This document shows positions 43,895-52,822 of a stretch of DNA of 64,000 bases, in pieces (position 1 is the stretch's first letter; every line of letters begins with the position of its first letter). The notes beneath the pieces are model-generated. The model ran no database searches, was not told the DNA's origin, and was given only the letters and a program-made list of their open reading frames with translations. The DNA lies in assembly GCA_003278255.1 (NCBI GenBank), contig QCFZ01000001.1, positions 62,001 through 126,000 of the forward strand, in the 5' to 3' direction. The DNA is from Prochlorococcus sp. AG-363-O15 (GTDB lineage: Bacteria; Cyanobacteriota; Cyanobacteriia; PCC-6307; Cyanobiaceae). A program made the position numbers and the translations under genes.

Positions 43895-43934
43895 TTATCT
43901 AAAGGCTCCACCTGCACAGAAAATGAAGGCATGA

Positions 43935-44129
43935 TCATCTCAATATTGACGGATTGGGATTAATGAACTTCTTATATACAAAGTAACCAAAACCAATAAG
44001 CAAAACCATTGGAAACAAGAATCCAAGAATTTGCATTACTGTATACAGACATAAAGCTGCAATACCAAGCTTCTTGATCAATGCCTTTCTTTCATCAGAA
44101 AGGCTTGTCCAGAGTTCAAGTAGTTTCAT
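43935..44129 (-). CDS. Small membrane protein (64 aa)
   Basis: 64 residues: amphipathic N-terminus (MKLLELWTSLSDERKALIKK), helices LGIAALCLYTVMQIL and FPMVLLIGFGYFVYKKF. It follows the 44132 gene with a two-base gap, and is the third gene of a unit from 44459. Unrecognised. Confidence 0.6.
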   Translation of the reverse strand: MKLLELWTSLSDERKALIKKLGIAALCLYTVMQILGFLFPMVLLIGFGYFVYKKFINPNPSILR

Positions 44130-44131
44130 GA

Positions 44132-44299
44132 TTAAGCGGCAATCAGGTCATCTTTACTTTTATTCCATATCGCTTGAATTTCTTTATAAACTAGTAATTT
44201 AGGAACACTAGATTTGTCTCTTGGACGATCTAAGGAATAGTGGATTCTCTGACTGTTTTCAGTTAGAGCTTCATAGACTTTCGGATCTAAAGATTCCAT
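44132..44299 (-). CDS. Small soluble protein (55 aa)
   Basis: 55 residues from ATG 44299 (MESLDPKVYEALTENSQ ... AIWNKSKDDLIAA). The start is one base after the TGA of the upstream 52-residue gene, which excludes the longer frame to 44377. Unknown function. Confidence 0.55.
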   Translation of the reverse strand: MESLDPKVYEALTENSQRIHYSLDRPRDKSSVPKLLVYKEIQAIWNKSKDDLIAA

Positions 44300-44300
44300 C

Positions 44301-44459
44301 TCAGGCGACCTCCCTTTCATAGTCATCGGAGACAAGACCTTCAATAAGTTCCAGTGCAACATGTTCAGAAGAAGCATGACTGGCTTTCCAATGCCTTATC
44401 AATAGCTGTAACTCTTTAATTCGTTGCTCAGCCTTTTCAATTTTCTCTTCAATAGTCAT
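44301..44459 (-). CDS. Small helical protein (52 aa)
   Basis: 52 residues with a heptad-like charged helix (TIEEKIEKAEQRIKELQLLI) and HVALELIEGLVSDDYERE. A GAGGA ribosome site lies about 5 bases upstream. It overlaps the region of the longer alternative start of 44132, and heads a three-gene unit ending at 43935. I recall close small relatives in other Prochlorococcus. Confidence 0.6.
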   Translation of the reverse strand: MTIEEKIEKAEQRIKELQLLIRHWKASHASSEHVALELIEGLVSDDYEREVA

Positions 44460-44761
44460 GGATTCCTCTTTGGTTGTGTTGACTTAGGTCGCTTCATCTA
44501 AATCAAGTGAACCATCAAATACCTTTGGTTTTCTCCACGCTTTCTAGCGGCTTTTAGCTGAAGGTCAAATTTGCATGAAGCTTCTTAATAAGCTTCTCAA
44601 ACTTCTTGAAATAAATGAGATTAAATACCAACCCGTAAAAAGTTTTTTTTGAGTGATATCAACCATTCTCAAAGGATCTTAGGTTTCCTCCCAAACCGCT
44701 GGCTAAGGATCTATGCGCAAATGAACGACAATGGACATAATTACTTATTCTTAACTTGAAA
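44460..44761. other. Intergenic spacer
   Basis: About 300 bases between divergent units; no gene or strong hairpin seen, apart from an eight-T run near 44643. Confidence 0.35.
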
Positions 44762-45202
44762 ATGCGCCGCCTTTTACTCTTTGCCCTAACGGTGGGAATT
44801 TCTTTACCAATACTCGGCTGTAGTTCAAACAAAGAAGCATCTACAAATGTTGAACCTTTAGTTGTCGAAAAACTTATAAGTGCGACTGAATCTTGGAATG
44901 GAGATTCGTATAACTATCCAAAAGGTAAGGCAGAAATGACTCTTCAGCGTATAAATGCTCAGCCAGGCTTTAAAACGCCTCTGCATTTTCACTCACAACC
45001 AGGGATTGCTCATGTGGTTAGAGGGAATCTTTCCTGTAAAACCACAAAAAACCAAATACTAAAGGTAGGTCCTGGAGAAAGCTTCGCCACCCCTCAAAAT
45101 ACAATTCACTATTGCGAAGTTGTTGGGAATCAAACTGCACTAGTTTTTGTTGCTTCTGCAGGAGTCGAAGGACAGAAAGTAACTATTCCTTATCAGAAGT
45201 AG
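44762..45202 (+). CDS. Cupin-domain lipoprotein
   Basis: 146 residues from ATG 44762 (TTG 44756 also possible). Lipobox LPILGCSS, then a single cupin barrel: PLHFHSQPGIAHVVRGNLSC (HxH...G) and GPGESFATPQNTIHYCEVVG with a second His. Periplasm- or membrane-tethered, probably metal-binding. Substrate unknown. Confidence 0.78.
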   Translation: MRRLLLFALTVGISLPILGCSSNKEASTNVEPLVVEKLISATESWNGDSYNYPKGKAEMTLQRINAQPGFKTPLHFHSQPGIAHVVRGNLSCKTTKNQILKVGPGESFATPQNTIHYCEVVGNQTALVFVASAGVEGQKVTIPYQK

Positions 45203-45347
45203 CAAAATTAAAGCAAAGCTTGATGCACTCTAAAAAGGCAGCTATTCCAGCTAAAGAATTTAATCTTGTTAGTCTAAGCTGATAATTAAAAAAACTCACG
45301 ATAGTCAGATAAGCTAGAACCATAAAAGTATTTATAAAACAACTCTT

Positions 45348-45689
45348 ATGGACAAGAAAGGAGCAAAGGGTTACTGGATATCTACTGCAACGGTAATCAA
45401 TCCAGAGCTATTTTCTGAATATGTAGAAAAAGTGGGACCATGGCTTAAAGAAGTTGGGGGGAAAGTATTTGCAAAAGATACAGAACCGCAAGGGAAAGAA
45501 AAAACAGAAGGAGCAAACTTGGCAGTAATTTGTGAGTTCCCTTCTATGCGCGCAGCTGTAGAAGCTTATGAATCAGCTGAATACCAACAATTATCAAAAA
45601 TTCGTCTAGCTTCTACAAACAATGCGACTTTCACAATTATGGAAGGTATGGATGAAGCTACAAAATTAAAAAGAGCCATGGGGCTATAA
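45348..45689 (+). CDS. DUF1330 family protein
   Basis: 113 residues of the DUF1330 ferredoxin-like fold: GYWISTATVINPELFSEYVEKVGPWLKEVGGKV, LAVICEFPSMRAAVEAYESAEYQQLSKIR and the AT...FTIMEG end. Cytosolic. No assigned biochemical role. Confidence 0.85.
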   Translation: MDKKGAKGYWISTATVINPELFSEYVEKVGPWLKEVGGKVFAKDTEPQGKEKTEGANLAVICEFPSMRAAVEAYESAEYQQLSKIRLASTNNATFTIMEGMDEATKLKRAMGL

Positions 45690-45850
45690 AAATTAATTAC
45701 CTTTCTATTGATAATAGAAATCACGCTTGGGAACTATTGCCGACCAGTACTAATAAAAACTAGAAAGAAATTGAGCTCTAAATAATTAGTTAGATATCTC
45801 AATCAAATCGCCCTGCCTAGAAGCTACCATCAATTAATTAGCGGTCAACA

Positions 45851-46064
45851 ATGGTCAATTTGAACGTGTAGTCCAAGCACATTACCTTAAACAGATAGCA
45901 ACAAGGAAACTTGTTTGATTTTGGAACGAGATGTAACCGTTACTCCCGACGGAGCCACACCTGTCAGATTTGAGGTAGGTGATCTAATCATTGTCTCTAA
46001 AGGGATGTCTTATACCTGGGAAGTGCATAAGATTATTTGGAAGCACTATCGTTTTGCTGAATAG
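45851..46064 (+). pseudogene. Decayed cupin (DUF861/EutQ-like) gene
   Basis: The 3' portion, from about 45906, reads KETCLILERDVTVTPDG, VRFEVGDLIIVSKGMSYTW and KHYRFAE, a clear C-terminal cupin_3 domain (usual: ETC.ILEG.V.VTPDGG.PV.F..GDLV.FPKGMSCTWDV...KHYRF). Upstream, ATG 45851 gives MVNLNV and a TAG; stops occur in every frame and the N-terminal third of the domain is gone. Conserved Gly in ILEG is Arg. Dead gene. Confidence 0.65.
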
Positions 46065-46090
46065 CAAAAGGTGTATATATCCCATTAATA

Positions 46091-46118
46091 AAGCCCCGAG
46101 CTTCGACAGCTTGGGGCT
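46091..46118. terminator. Hairpin between cupin remnant and porin gene
   Basis: A 12-bp stem with one G-T pair (46091-46102 with 46107-46118) and a CGAC loop. Only short T-runs follow on either side. Its position between convergent genes suggests a bidirectional terminator. Confidence 0.55.
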
Positions 46119-46160
46119 TAAAGAACTTTCTAAGAAAAGATTGAACTTATTGGCTTATTA

Positions 46161-47120
46161 TCAAAAGCGGAATGTCACTCCTGTCCCAACATGATGTTGC
46201 CAACCTTCTCCCCAATCATCACCATCCTTATCACTATAAGTAGGTTGCCAATGAATAAATAATGCTGCGTTATCACCTACAGGGCGACTGATCTCAACTT
46301 CACCAGCGAAATCTGTACGTTCGCTTGTACTTGCCTCAGATGATGGGACAAAGAAACGAGGCCCACCTTCTATTTTGACAGCAATTAAATCGTAATTAAA
46401 TTCAACTCCTACTCTAGGATCTGTGTAATTACCTTGCCATTCTCCAACTGAATCCCAACCTTGACGGTGTTCTAAACTGACATAAGCCCCATCAGTGAGA
46501 TCCTTAAAGTTATCACCGAGTGCGAAATTAACATCTCCTGCACCAAAAGCATATAGAACTTTGGCTCCAATTGAATTTTTGGTTCCTTTCTTTTCTTCTC
46601 CCTGATTTTTTGTAACTATATAAGGCTGGGTATCTACTGCAACACTAAGGCGATCATTAGGAGCATAGGTAGCTTTTAAGTAACCACGGAAATCTTCTCG
46701 TTTGTAGTCAGTGTCGTGCTCAGCATGATCATCATCATGATCATCATCATGGTCGTCATCATGATCAGAATGTACGGCACCATAAAAATGTTCTGCTTCA
46801 CCCCATACCCCGACAGGTCCAAAAGCACCTTCAATAGAGAATTTCCCACCATTCTCTAACCCCCATTCCATCAAACCTCCAAAGAGTCCATCAAGCCCGT
46901 AATGCTCAGGTTTTCCCTCAACATTATTTTCAAAACCTCCATGACCTTCAATTGTTAGCTGGGGAGTCAACCTGAATTCACCAGCCCCTAAGGGCTCTTC
47001 TTCCATTCCCCCATGAGCATTTCCAAGAAGAGGCAATGCACACTCAACACTTATCAGAGCCGAACCAGCGAGAAGCAAGAGCTTTCTTATATTGAACCTT
47101 GAAACAAAAAAAGATGACAT
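46161..47120 (-). CDS. Outer-membrane beta-barrel protein with a His/Asp-rich metal loop
   Basis: 319 residues: signal peptide (LLLLAGSALISVECALPLLGNA), alternating beta strands and a C-terminal Phe (VGTGVTFRF) as in outer-membrane barrels. About residues 118-142 form a loop built on HDDD repeats (HSDHDDDHDDDHDDDHAEHD), a likely Zn or other divalent-metal site. A Zur-box-like palindrome sits 13 bases upstream of the start, so I infer zinc-regulated import through the outer membrane. No exact family name. Confidence 0.7.
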   Translation of the reverse strand: MSSFFVSRFNIRKLLLLAGSALISVECALPLLGNAHGGMEEEPLGAGEFRLTPQLTIEGHGGFENNVEGKPEHYGLDGLFGGLMEWGLENGGKFSIEGAFGPVGVWGEAEHFYGAVHSDHDDDHDDDHDDDHAEHDTDYKREDFRGYLKATYAPNDRLSVAVDTQPYIVTKNQGEEKKGTKNSIGAKVLYAFGAGDVNFALGDNFKDLTDGAYVSLEHRQGWDSVGEWQGNYTDPRVGVEFNYDLIAVKIEGGPRFFVPSSEASTSERTDFAGEVEISRPVGDNAALFIHWQPTYSDKDGDDWGEGWQHHVGTGVTFRF

Positions 47121-47132
47121 AAAAGGACTTGT

Positions 47133-47156
47133 AAACGATAACCATTTTCATCGTTT
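47133..47156. promoter_or_regulatory. Candidate Zur operator
   Basis: Perfect arms AAACGAT (47133-47139) and ATCGTTT (47150-47156). The inner 15 bases (47136-47150) agree with the cyanobacterial Zur consensus TGATAATNATTATCA, as I remember it, at nearly all informative positions. It lies 13-36 bases upstream of the His/Asp-rich outer-membrane protein start, where repression would be expected. Confidence 0.5.
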
Positions 47157-47351
47157 CCCTTTAAAAAGCAAGAAAAATGAGCATTCTCTGAATTCCTAGG
47201 CTTTCTTTAAGGCAAAATGACTCTTAGAAAAGGTTTATCTAATATTTTTCAAACTGTAATATCCATTTTTTGGCACTGATTTCTCGAGGATATAAACCTT
47301 ATGACAAGTACCCTTATTATTAATCATCTCTCGCAAAATTCACTTTAACCT

Positions 47352-47981
47352 TTACTCAAACTTATTTGAGTCTTTAATCCAAAGCGCAAGTCCTCCGCCT
47401 CGGCCTCTAGCTGAAAGCCAATTACCATTTTCTTCCATTGCAATCAATGCGAAAAAAGGCCTATCCTTTTCGTCTGGTACTTTCAAAGAGCGGCTAAATA
47501 CAACACGTGAGCCTGCCTTAAGTTCTATACGTTTAAAAAAGAAGGGTAGTAAGGGTTGTTTTCCTTTTAAATTACCAACACCAAGAAATCGAATTGACAG
47601 CAATCCAAATTGAATGGAATTAGTAATGATAAAATGATTAGATTTATCTTTTTTGATCTCTAATCCTGCTGAAAAAAGCCGTAGTAATGAACTCGAAATC
47701 AAATCTTCATTGTCTGTCTCTTGCTTCCATACAGAGCTAAATTTCCAGAGACCAATTAAAGATTCTAATGTAATTCCGCTGCCATCTTTCCGAGCAATGT
47801 GTTCAAGATCTAGCAATTTTTGCTGAGCAGGAAGGTTTATAGAACTTTGATTAGAGCCTTCATTCAATTTGAAATCACCTAAAAGAAAAGCTTTTACTTT
47901 GCTAGCTTGAAATATGAACAAGAAAGTGAGTCCTACAAGCATCAAAGAAACATCTATGACTAGGAACTTGGTTAAATTCAT
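47352..47981 (-). CDS. Membrane-anchored hypothetical protein
   Basis: 209 residues: N-terminal anchor (FLVIDVSLMLVGLTFLFIFQA), then a globular domain with GITLESLIGLWKFSSVWKQ, SSSLLRLFSAGLEIKKD and an end WLSARGRGGGLALWIKDS. The L.G.W..SSVW start and GRGGGLALW end recall a lipocalin- or fibrillin-like barrel, without certainty. Conserved-looking, function unknown. Confidence 0.65.
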   Translation of the reverse strand: MNLTKFLVIDVSLMLVGLTFLFIFQASKVKAFLLGDFKLNEGSNQSSINLPAQQKLLDLEHIARKDGSGITLESLIGLWKFSSVWKQETDNEDLISSSLLRLFSAGLEIKKDKSNHFIITNSIQFGLLSIRFLGVGNLKGKQPLLPFFFKRIELKAGSRVVFSRSLKVPDEKDRPFFALIAMEENGNWLSARGRGGGLALWIKDSNKFE

Positions 47982-48049
47982 TCGGTTGCGTGGATTTTGC
48001 GAGAATGCCTTAGATGAGTTTTACTTAAATGAATAGCTAAAGTCCATAG

Positions 48050-48172
48050 ATGAATTATTGGCCTACAGCTGAAGAAGCTAATATGGCAGTTGGAACTGTC
48101 GGGTTGTTTTTATTCGCAGGAACTACTGCTTACCTCATCTGGCAGTTCAAAAGTTTTTTTAAAAAGCAATAA
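48050..48172 (+). CDS. Tiny membrane protein (40 aa)
   Basis: 40 residues: MNYWPTAEEANMAVGTVG, helix LFLFAGTTAYLIWQF and a basic KSFFKKQ tail. It has the layout of small photosystem or b6f subunits but I cannot match one. Confidence 0.5.
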   Translation: MNYWPTAEEANMAVGTVGLFLFAGTTAYLIWQFKSFFKKQ

Positions 48173-48722
48173 AATCACGAATCAAAGAGAGGTTTGCACT
48201 GATGGTTTGGATCTCAAAAAGAACCCATAGCGATAGAAACATACGCTAAGATCCATTGAGTAGACATATTTCAACAGATATAAGTCGTTAAAATATGAGC
48301 AATTATCCAATGCAATGAAAATTAAAGAATCACGCACTCATAAAATGAAAAGGACACGCTGAATAGTTGAGAATTGAACCGGAAAAAGTCTTAATGGAAA
48401 TTCAAAAGTCACACCATCTATAGCAGCTTTTAATGTTCTTAGGAAGTTTACTATTGCATCTGACAAGATCTCTTATAGCCCCATCACGATCTAGCGGCCT
48501 TTAGCAAAGACTCTCTAGGGCCGTTGACCAAATGAACATTTGACGCACACAATAGGTATAATTAGGTTTTGTGAGGATCAACTTTCCCTACTATTTATAA
48601 ATAGTTAATAACTAAGGTAAATTACCCTGAAAGGGGATATTTATTAACCACTGAAAAATAAGTGCTTAAAAGCCATTGATTCCAGGTATACCTCTGTCAT
48701 TTTCAAACTCTTCAAAAACTTT
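48173..48722. other. Intergenic spacer
   Basis: About 550 bases. I find only short frames (up to about 15 codons). A TATAAT box at about 48558 could be the -10 element of the rhomboid gene. Nothing else supported. Confidence 0.35.
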
Positions 48723-49328
48723 ATGTATAAGTTTATAACCTCTCGACATAAGTTCTATGAAAATGATTGGCAGTATCTCGTACCTTTCTTAGCATGCTCA
48801 ATTTGTTTTTTAGCAACAGACCTCTTTGGAATTGTTGAGAAGACAAGATTTGCCTATTGGTCAGGAGCTTTAATAGTTGAGCCATACAGAATCATCACGT
48901 CGCATTTCATTCATGCTGATGCAAAACATTTACTAGCAAATACTTTTGGGATTATTGTTGCTAGGCATTGTCTAAAAGGTTTAAGGCTAAAAAGCAACTC
49001 ATTCTTCCTTTTACTAGTCAGCTTATTAATACCACTTCAGACACTAGTCTTTTGGTTCATTGATATTTTCTTTTTTAAGAACCCAATGTCTTTAGCAGTT
49101 GGATTCAGTGGAATTATCTATGGAATCCACTCATTTATACTCCTCTCATCAATTTATGGAAAACAACGTTTTCTCGGCTTTAACATTGACCTTAGAAAAG
49201 ACCAAGAAATCTATCAAATAATGTTAATTCTGACTGGCCTCGGTATTGCTTATTCTCTTCTTCCTGGCATCAGTCTAGTTGGACATTTAGCAGGCTTTAT
49301 TGCAGGTACTCTTATATTTCTCCTTTAG
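48723..49328 (+). CDS. Rhomboid-family intramembrane serine protease
   Basis: 201 residues with six hydrophobic segments. The catalytic serine motif GFSGIIYG and the partner His in VGHLAGFIAGT are present, and RIITSHFIHADAKHLLANTFG matches the rhomboid HxxxN-type loop. Short N-terminus, no cytosolic domain. Substrate unknown; it may be a rhombosortase-like member, but no sorting-signal protein was seen nearby. Confidence 0.82.
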   Translation: MYKFITSRHKFYENDWQYLVPFLACSICFLATDLFGIVEKTRFAYWSGALIVEPYRIITSHFIHADAKHLLANTFGIIVARHCLKGLRLKSNSFFLLLVSLLIPLQTLVFWFIDIFFFKNPMSLAVGFSGIIYGIHSFILLSSIYGKQRFLGFNIDLRKDQEIYQIMLILTGLGIAYSLLPGISLVGHLAGFIAGTLIFLL

Positions 49329-49451
49329 AAAGAAACAACCCCAAAACTACATTTAAGATCAATTTGATAAGGCTTCTGCAAATTTCTATCTAAACCCGTG
49401 AAAACATGAAGAAAATGAGGCAAAAAAGGTGGGACTTTTTCTAAAAGCCAA

Positions 49452-49697
49452 CTAAGAGTAAAAAATAACCACTGTGCCTTTTGAAGAAAAATAGAATTCC
49501 TTTTCTTCTTTAGTTAGTTCAAGTCCAATCTGTAGCCCCTCCTTAATGGCATTCTGATATAACTCTTCAGGATTTAAAGAAGCTGATCCTTTTCGCAATG
49601 CTGCAATTCCAATAGGAGTTGCATACCATTCAAATCCTATTGTCTGGCCTATTGGAGGATCTAGCAAAGAATCCTCAAGCAATTCTTTGCTAGACAT
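49452..49697 (-). CDS. Small hypothetical protein (81 aa)
   Basis: 81 residues, soluble (LLDPPIGQTIGFEWYATPIGIAALRKG, LNPEELYQNAIKEGLQIG). No known domain. Single gene. Confidence 0.55.
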   Translation of the reverse strand: MSSKELLEDSLLDPPIGQTIGFEWYATPIGIAALRKGSASLNPEELYQNAIKEGLQIGLELTKEEKEFYFSSKGTVVIFYS

Positions 49698-50212
49698 TTG
49701 CTATAAGCCTGAAAAATTAAAATCTAGTTCTATATATGCCTCTAAGTAAATACAACTTCATAAATGAAGTCCTAAAATGCAACATATGCCCAATAAAACT
49801 TGAGAACTATTACATTCCAATTAATCAGAAGAGGTCCCCTAGACCTATTCAAACATTTACTTCATTATACTTATCTGCGTTTAATTTGTTTAGTAGCTCT
49901 CAAGATACTGCATGATCTGTGAAGGTTATATTAAATAATAAATTGTGCTTTTATATAGATTAAATGCTAATTCACAAGGATTAGGATGATTTTACTCCTT
50001 AATCCTAACGATCAGGCTATATTTTTTAGATATAAATTAAAGATTATAATGCAAGTAATTAATCTGCAAATAGCAGAAACCAAAAGGATTTTAAAGAAAA
50101 ATTCTCATTACTTATGTGCAATACGGCAAGCCGAACCATCATATTTCGCAACATATCCGTTACAGTTCTTAACAGCTCGATCAAGAGCGATCTTCTTCTA
50201 TTCCTTCTTCCA
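49698..50212. other. Intergenic spacer before hli genes
   Basis: The one candidate is a 55-codon frame from ATG 50049 (MQVINLQIAETKRILKKNSH...) whose TGA overlaps the hli ATG by four bases. The protein looks unremarkable, so I leave it uncalled. The rest is AT-rich. Confidence 0.3.
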
Positions 50213-50353
50213 ATGAAAAACTCTCCGCAGCTTGATGCTGTTGTTAATCCTGGCCTTGCTGAGCGCCTAAATGGATGGGCAGCAATGATGGGCTTTTGGG
50301 CTTTAGTTGGAGCCTACCTATCAACAGGCCAAATTCTTCCTGGAATAATTTAA
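50213..50353 (+). CDS. hli: High-light-inducible protein (46 aa)
   Basis: Single-helix chlorophyll-binding Hli/Scp protein. 46 residues with the ELIP-type helix motif AERLNGWAAMMGFWALVGAYLSTGQ (ExxNGxxAMxG) ending ILPGII. ATG 50213 is inside a longer frame that starts at 50114; the family size fixes the short form. It is followed 27 bases later by a second hli. Confidence 0.9.
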   Translation: MKNSPQLDAVVNPGLAERLNGWAAMMGFWALVGAYLSTGQILPGII

Positions 50354-50380
50354 AAAAAATTACTAAATACCAACCAAATC

Positions 50381-50488
50381 ATGAACGAGAACGCTGAGCT
50401 TCAAAACGGAAGGTGGGCAATGATTGGTGTCTTTGCTGCTATTGGAACGTACGCTCTAACTGGGCAGATCATTCCTGGTTTCTTTTAG
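50381..50488 (+). CDS. hli: Second high-light-inducible protein (35 aa)
   Basis: 35 residues: MNENAELQNGRWAMIGVFAAIGTYALTGQIIPGFF, i.e. the ExQNGRWAMxG chlorophyll-binding helix with almost no flanking sequence, among the shortest Hli proteins. Probably co-transcribed with the hli just upstream and used in photoprotection of PSII assembly. Confidence 0.88.
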   Translation: MNENAELQNGRWAMIGVFAAIGTYALTGQIIPGFF

Positions 50489-50582
50489 GTCCATGGAATT
50501 AAATCCTTTCAAACCCTTAAAACAATTTATTGAAGGGATTTATAAAAGATCCACTTCATTTTCTTCTTAAGCAACATTCAAC

Positions 50583-50747
50583 ATGAGTATTGGTAAATTA
50601 TTTCTAACATCCGTATTAACTGGAATTGTTACCCAAGAAGAGTTGATATGGATAGCTATCAATCAATTGAATTTCTCAAGGTGTGAGCACGTTATGGCAT
50701 TAAAACTTGCAGATCTAGTTGATTCTGGCCAGATTCAGCTTGGATAG
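50583..50747 (+). CDS. Small soluble protein (54 aa)
   Basis: 54 residues: MSIGKLFLTSVLTGIVTQEELIW then a helix with HVMALKLADLVDSGQIQLG. I recall the same start and layout in many Prochlorococcus and marine Synechococcus proteins of unknown function. It follows the hli pair. Confidence 0.65.
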   Translation: MSIGKLFLTSVLTGIVTQEELIWIAINQLNFSRCEHVMALKLADLVDSGQIQLG

Positions 50748-51003
50748 AAGCTTTAAGTCATATAGGAAAACCTCATTAACTAAATTCACATCTAATTCTT
50801 AATGACAACATCACAATAGAGAGCATAGATTATTACTGGATAGATAATTAATGAACAGCCTCAGATCTTACTTGCAATCAAAAAATTATTTTACTTATTG
50901 AAACCGGTTGAATTTGCTTAAGTAAGCCCTAATGCAAGGTTTAAAAAAAGCCAACTTAAAAATTAACTCACCCCCATTGTTCCTTCTCTATCAAAGAATC
51001 AAA

Positions 51004-51111
51004 ATGACTAAACAAATTTCTTTTGCTCTAAATTCACCATTTCGAGAGTTAATTGAATTTGCTTTCTTCTGTTTTACAGGGTTAGTGGCTGGATCAATGG
51101 GAATGTTGTGA
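51004..51111 (+). CDS. Tiny membrane protein (35 aa)
   Basis: 35 residues: MTKQISFALNSPFRE, then a helix (LIEFAFFCFTGLVAGSMGML). Weak but protein-like; unrecognised. Confidence 0.45.
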   Translation: MTKQISFALNSPFRELIEFAFFCFTGLVAGSMGML

Positions 51112-51263
51112 ATTTCTTCTCAATAGTTTCCTTAGTCCCTTTTGATGCTCAGGCATACATTAGCGCTTATATCTGGAGAGCCCTTTCAATAAACAGCTCA
51201 ACTAAGTGATTGCGAATAGCTTTTCAAATTCAAAAGATTTACCTTCAACTTTCCTTTACTACT

Positions 51264-51440
51264 ATGTCTTTAAGCGAACTTCAAACATCTTTAGATAGTT
51301 TTCCAGCTTGGAAAGCAATCCTTTGGTGTTTTTATCCAATGACAGTTCTTGTTATGCTTGAGCTTCTTGCTCGCAATTTTGATGACGATGATGATCAAGA
51401 TGGAGGGAAAATGATTCCGGCCATTCAAGGCATTAAATAA
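51264..51440 (+). CDS. Small membrane protein (58 aa)
   Basis: 58 residues from internal ATG 51264 (frame open to 51210): MSLSELQTSLDSFPAWKAILWCFYPMTVLVMLELLARNF, then an acidic DDDDDQDGG run and KMIPAIQGIK. I recall the same arrangement in other marine picocyanobacteria. Single helix, function unknown. Confidence 0.65.
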   Translation: MSLSELQTSLDSFPAWKAILWCFYPMTVLVMLELLARNFDDDDDQDGGKMIPAIQGIK

Positions 51441-51788
51441 TAAGATACAGCAATCATTTTTCCTTAGAAATCAAGGCCTTGCATCAAACAGAATAGAAGC
51501 CAGGGGAATTTCTTTCATTAAACTCCAGAACCACCTGAAAGATGCAAAATAGTGAATCAAATTGCTTGATATAAATGATAGTTTATCTTTTTGGTGAGTC
51601 GTAAAGATAGCAAATATTAGAATTCAAGCCATATCTAATGTCTCAATGAAAAACTAGAGATTAATTTAAACTTTATCCAAACCATCCGTGAAGCACTGAA
51701 TCTCAAGAAATCATAAACAAGTAGAACGAAATAGCGTTCTATAATTGATTAATTCCTAAATCAAATAATTAGCTTATTAGAAACATGT
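51441..51788. other. Intergenic spacer
   Basis: About 350 bases between convergent genes. I see no gene and no clear hairpin. Confidence 0.35.
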
Positions 51789-52535
51789 TTAATAATTCTT
51801 TCCAACAGTAGATTGTTGTCTGACTAGCTCAAAAAACTCTTGCTTAAGATTAGGATCATGACGAAAATCTCCTCTAACTACTGAATTAATCATGCTGGTG
51901 TCTGGCTCTTTAACACCTCGCCATTTCATACAATAATGTTGTGCCTTGATAATGATTCCTAGACCTTTAGGATTGCATAGATTCTCAATTTCATCAGCCA
52001 GTATCATTACAGCTTCTTCCTGAATGTGAGGTCTAGAAAAAACCCAATCGGCAACTCTTGCAAATTTTGAAAGGCCTATTACTTTTTCTCCAGGCTTAAT
52101 TCCTATCCAGCAATCACCAAGGATTGGAACCAAATGATGTGAGCAAGCAGATCGTACGGTTATTGGTCCCACTGTATAAATTTCATCTAAGTTTTTATCA
52201 TTTGGGAAACTAGTAACTTTTGGCTGCTGGTGATACCTGCCTTTAAATACTTCATTTATATACATCCTAGAAACTCTTTCTGCTGTTTCTTGAGTATTAT
52301 GATCATTATCAACATCAATTAAAAGGGTCTTAAGTAAATCCCTTACCCTAGTTGCGACCTCTCTCTCAAGAATATCTAATTCACCTGGGAATATATACTC
52401 TGAAATATTGTCATTAGCATGAAATCGAGCCTTGTCAGCTTGAATCCGTGATCGAATTATCTCTGAAACTAATTTACAGGAGATTTTATCTTCACCACCT
52501 TCATTAATATTTTTAGTTGGGTTTGTAGTAGTCAT
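51789..52535 (-). CDS. folE: GTP cyclohydrolase I
   Basis: First enzyme of pterin/folate synthesis. 248 residues with the zinc and catalytic motifs RSACSHHLVPILGDCWIGI (Cys, HH), GLSKFARVADWVFSRPHIQEE and AQHYCMKWRGVKEPDT. The CSHHLVP variant differs from the common CEHHLVPF. A roughly 50-residue N-terminal extension precedes the domain. Confidence 0.9.
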   Translation of the reverse strand: MTTTNPTKNINEGGEDKISCKLVSEIIRSRIQADKARFHANDNISEYIFPGELDILEREVATRVRDLLKTLLIDVDNDHNTQETAERVSRMYINEVFKGRYHQQPKVTSFPNDKNLDEIYTVGPITVRSACSHHLVPILGDCWIGIKPGEKVIGLSKFARVADWVFSRPHIQEEAVMILADEIENLCNPKGLGIIIKAQHYCMKWRGVKEPDTSMINSVVRGDFRHDPNLKQEFFELVRQQSTVGKNY

Positions 52536-52822
52536 AGTTCACTGTGGATCAACAAGATAGCAATGGCTATTAAGTAATTACATATTAAAGCCAGGGCACA
52601 ATAGCACATCCAAAGATGGACCTTCTCAATAAAACCAGTGATAGAGAAGGATGTTCTATTGATTACATTCCTTTAAAGCATGGAAGACCAAAGAAAGAGT
52701 AAAAGTCATTTGAACTAAAGCCAAGGCGCTTATAAGCCTTGTATGTATCCCGATGTCCTTTGAAAGACTTGCTTAGCCATAGTGAAGAAAGCTTGGAAAC
52801 CATTAGTTCGATGCTGCTTACA

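Noticed and set aside
44132-44377. Longer start for the 44132 gene
   Set aside because: The extension overlaps the 52-residue gene at 44301-44459, which has a ribosome site and a coherent helix; the ATG at 44299 is the natural start.
46720-46770. CATGATCAT-like DNA repeats as a mobile or CRISPR element
   Set aside because: They simply encode the HDDD repeats of the outer-membrane protein; no spacers or flanking features.
52616-52702. 28-codon frame ending GRPKKE
   Set aside because: Too short; the AT-hook-like ending is likely chance.
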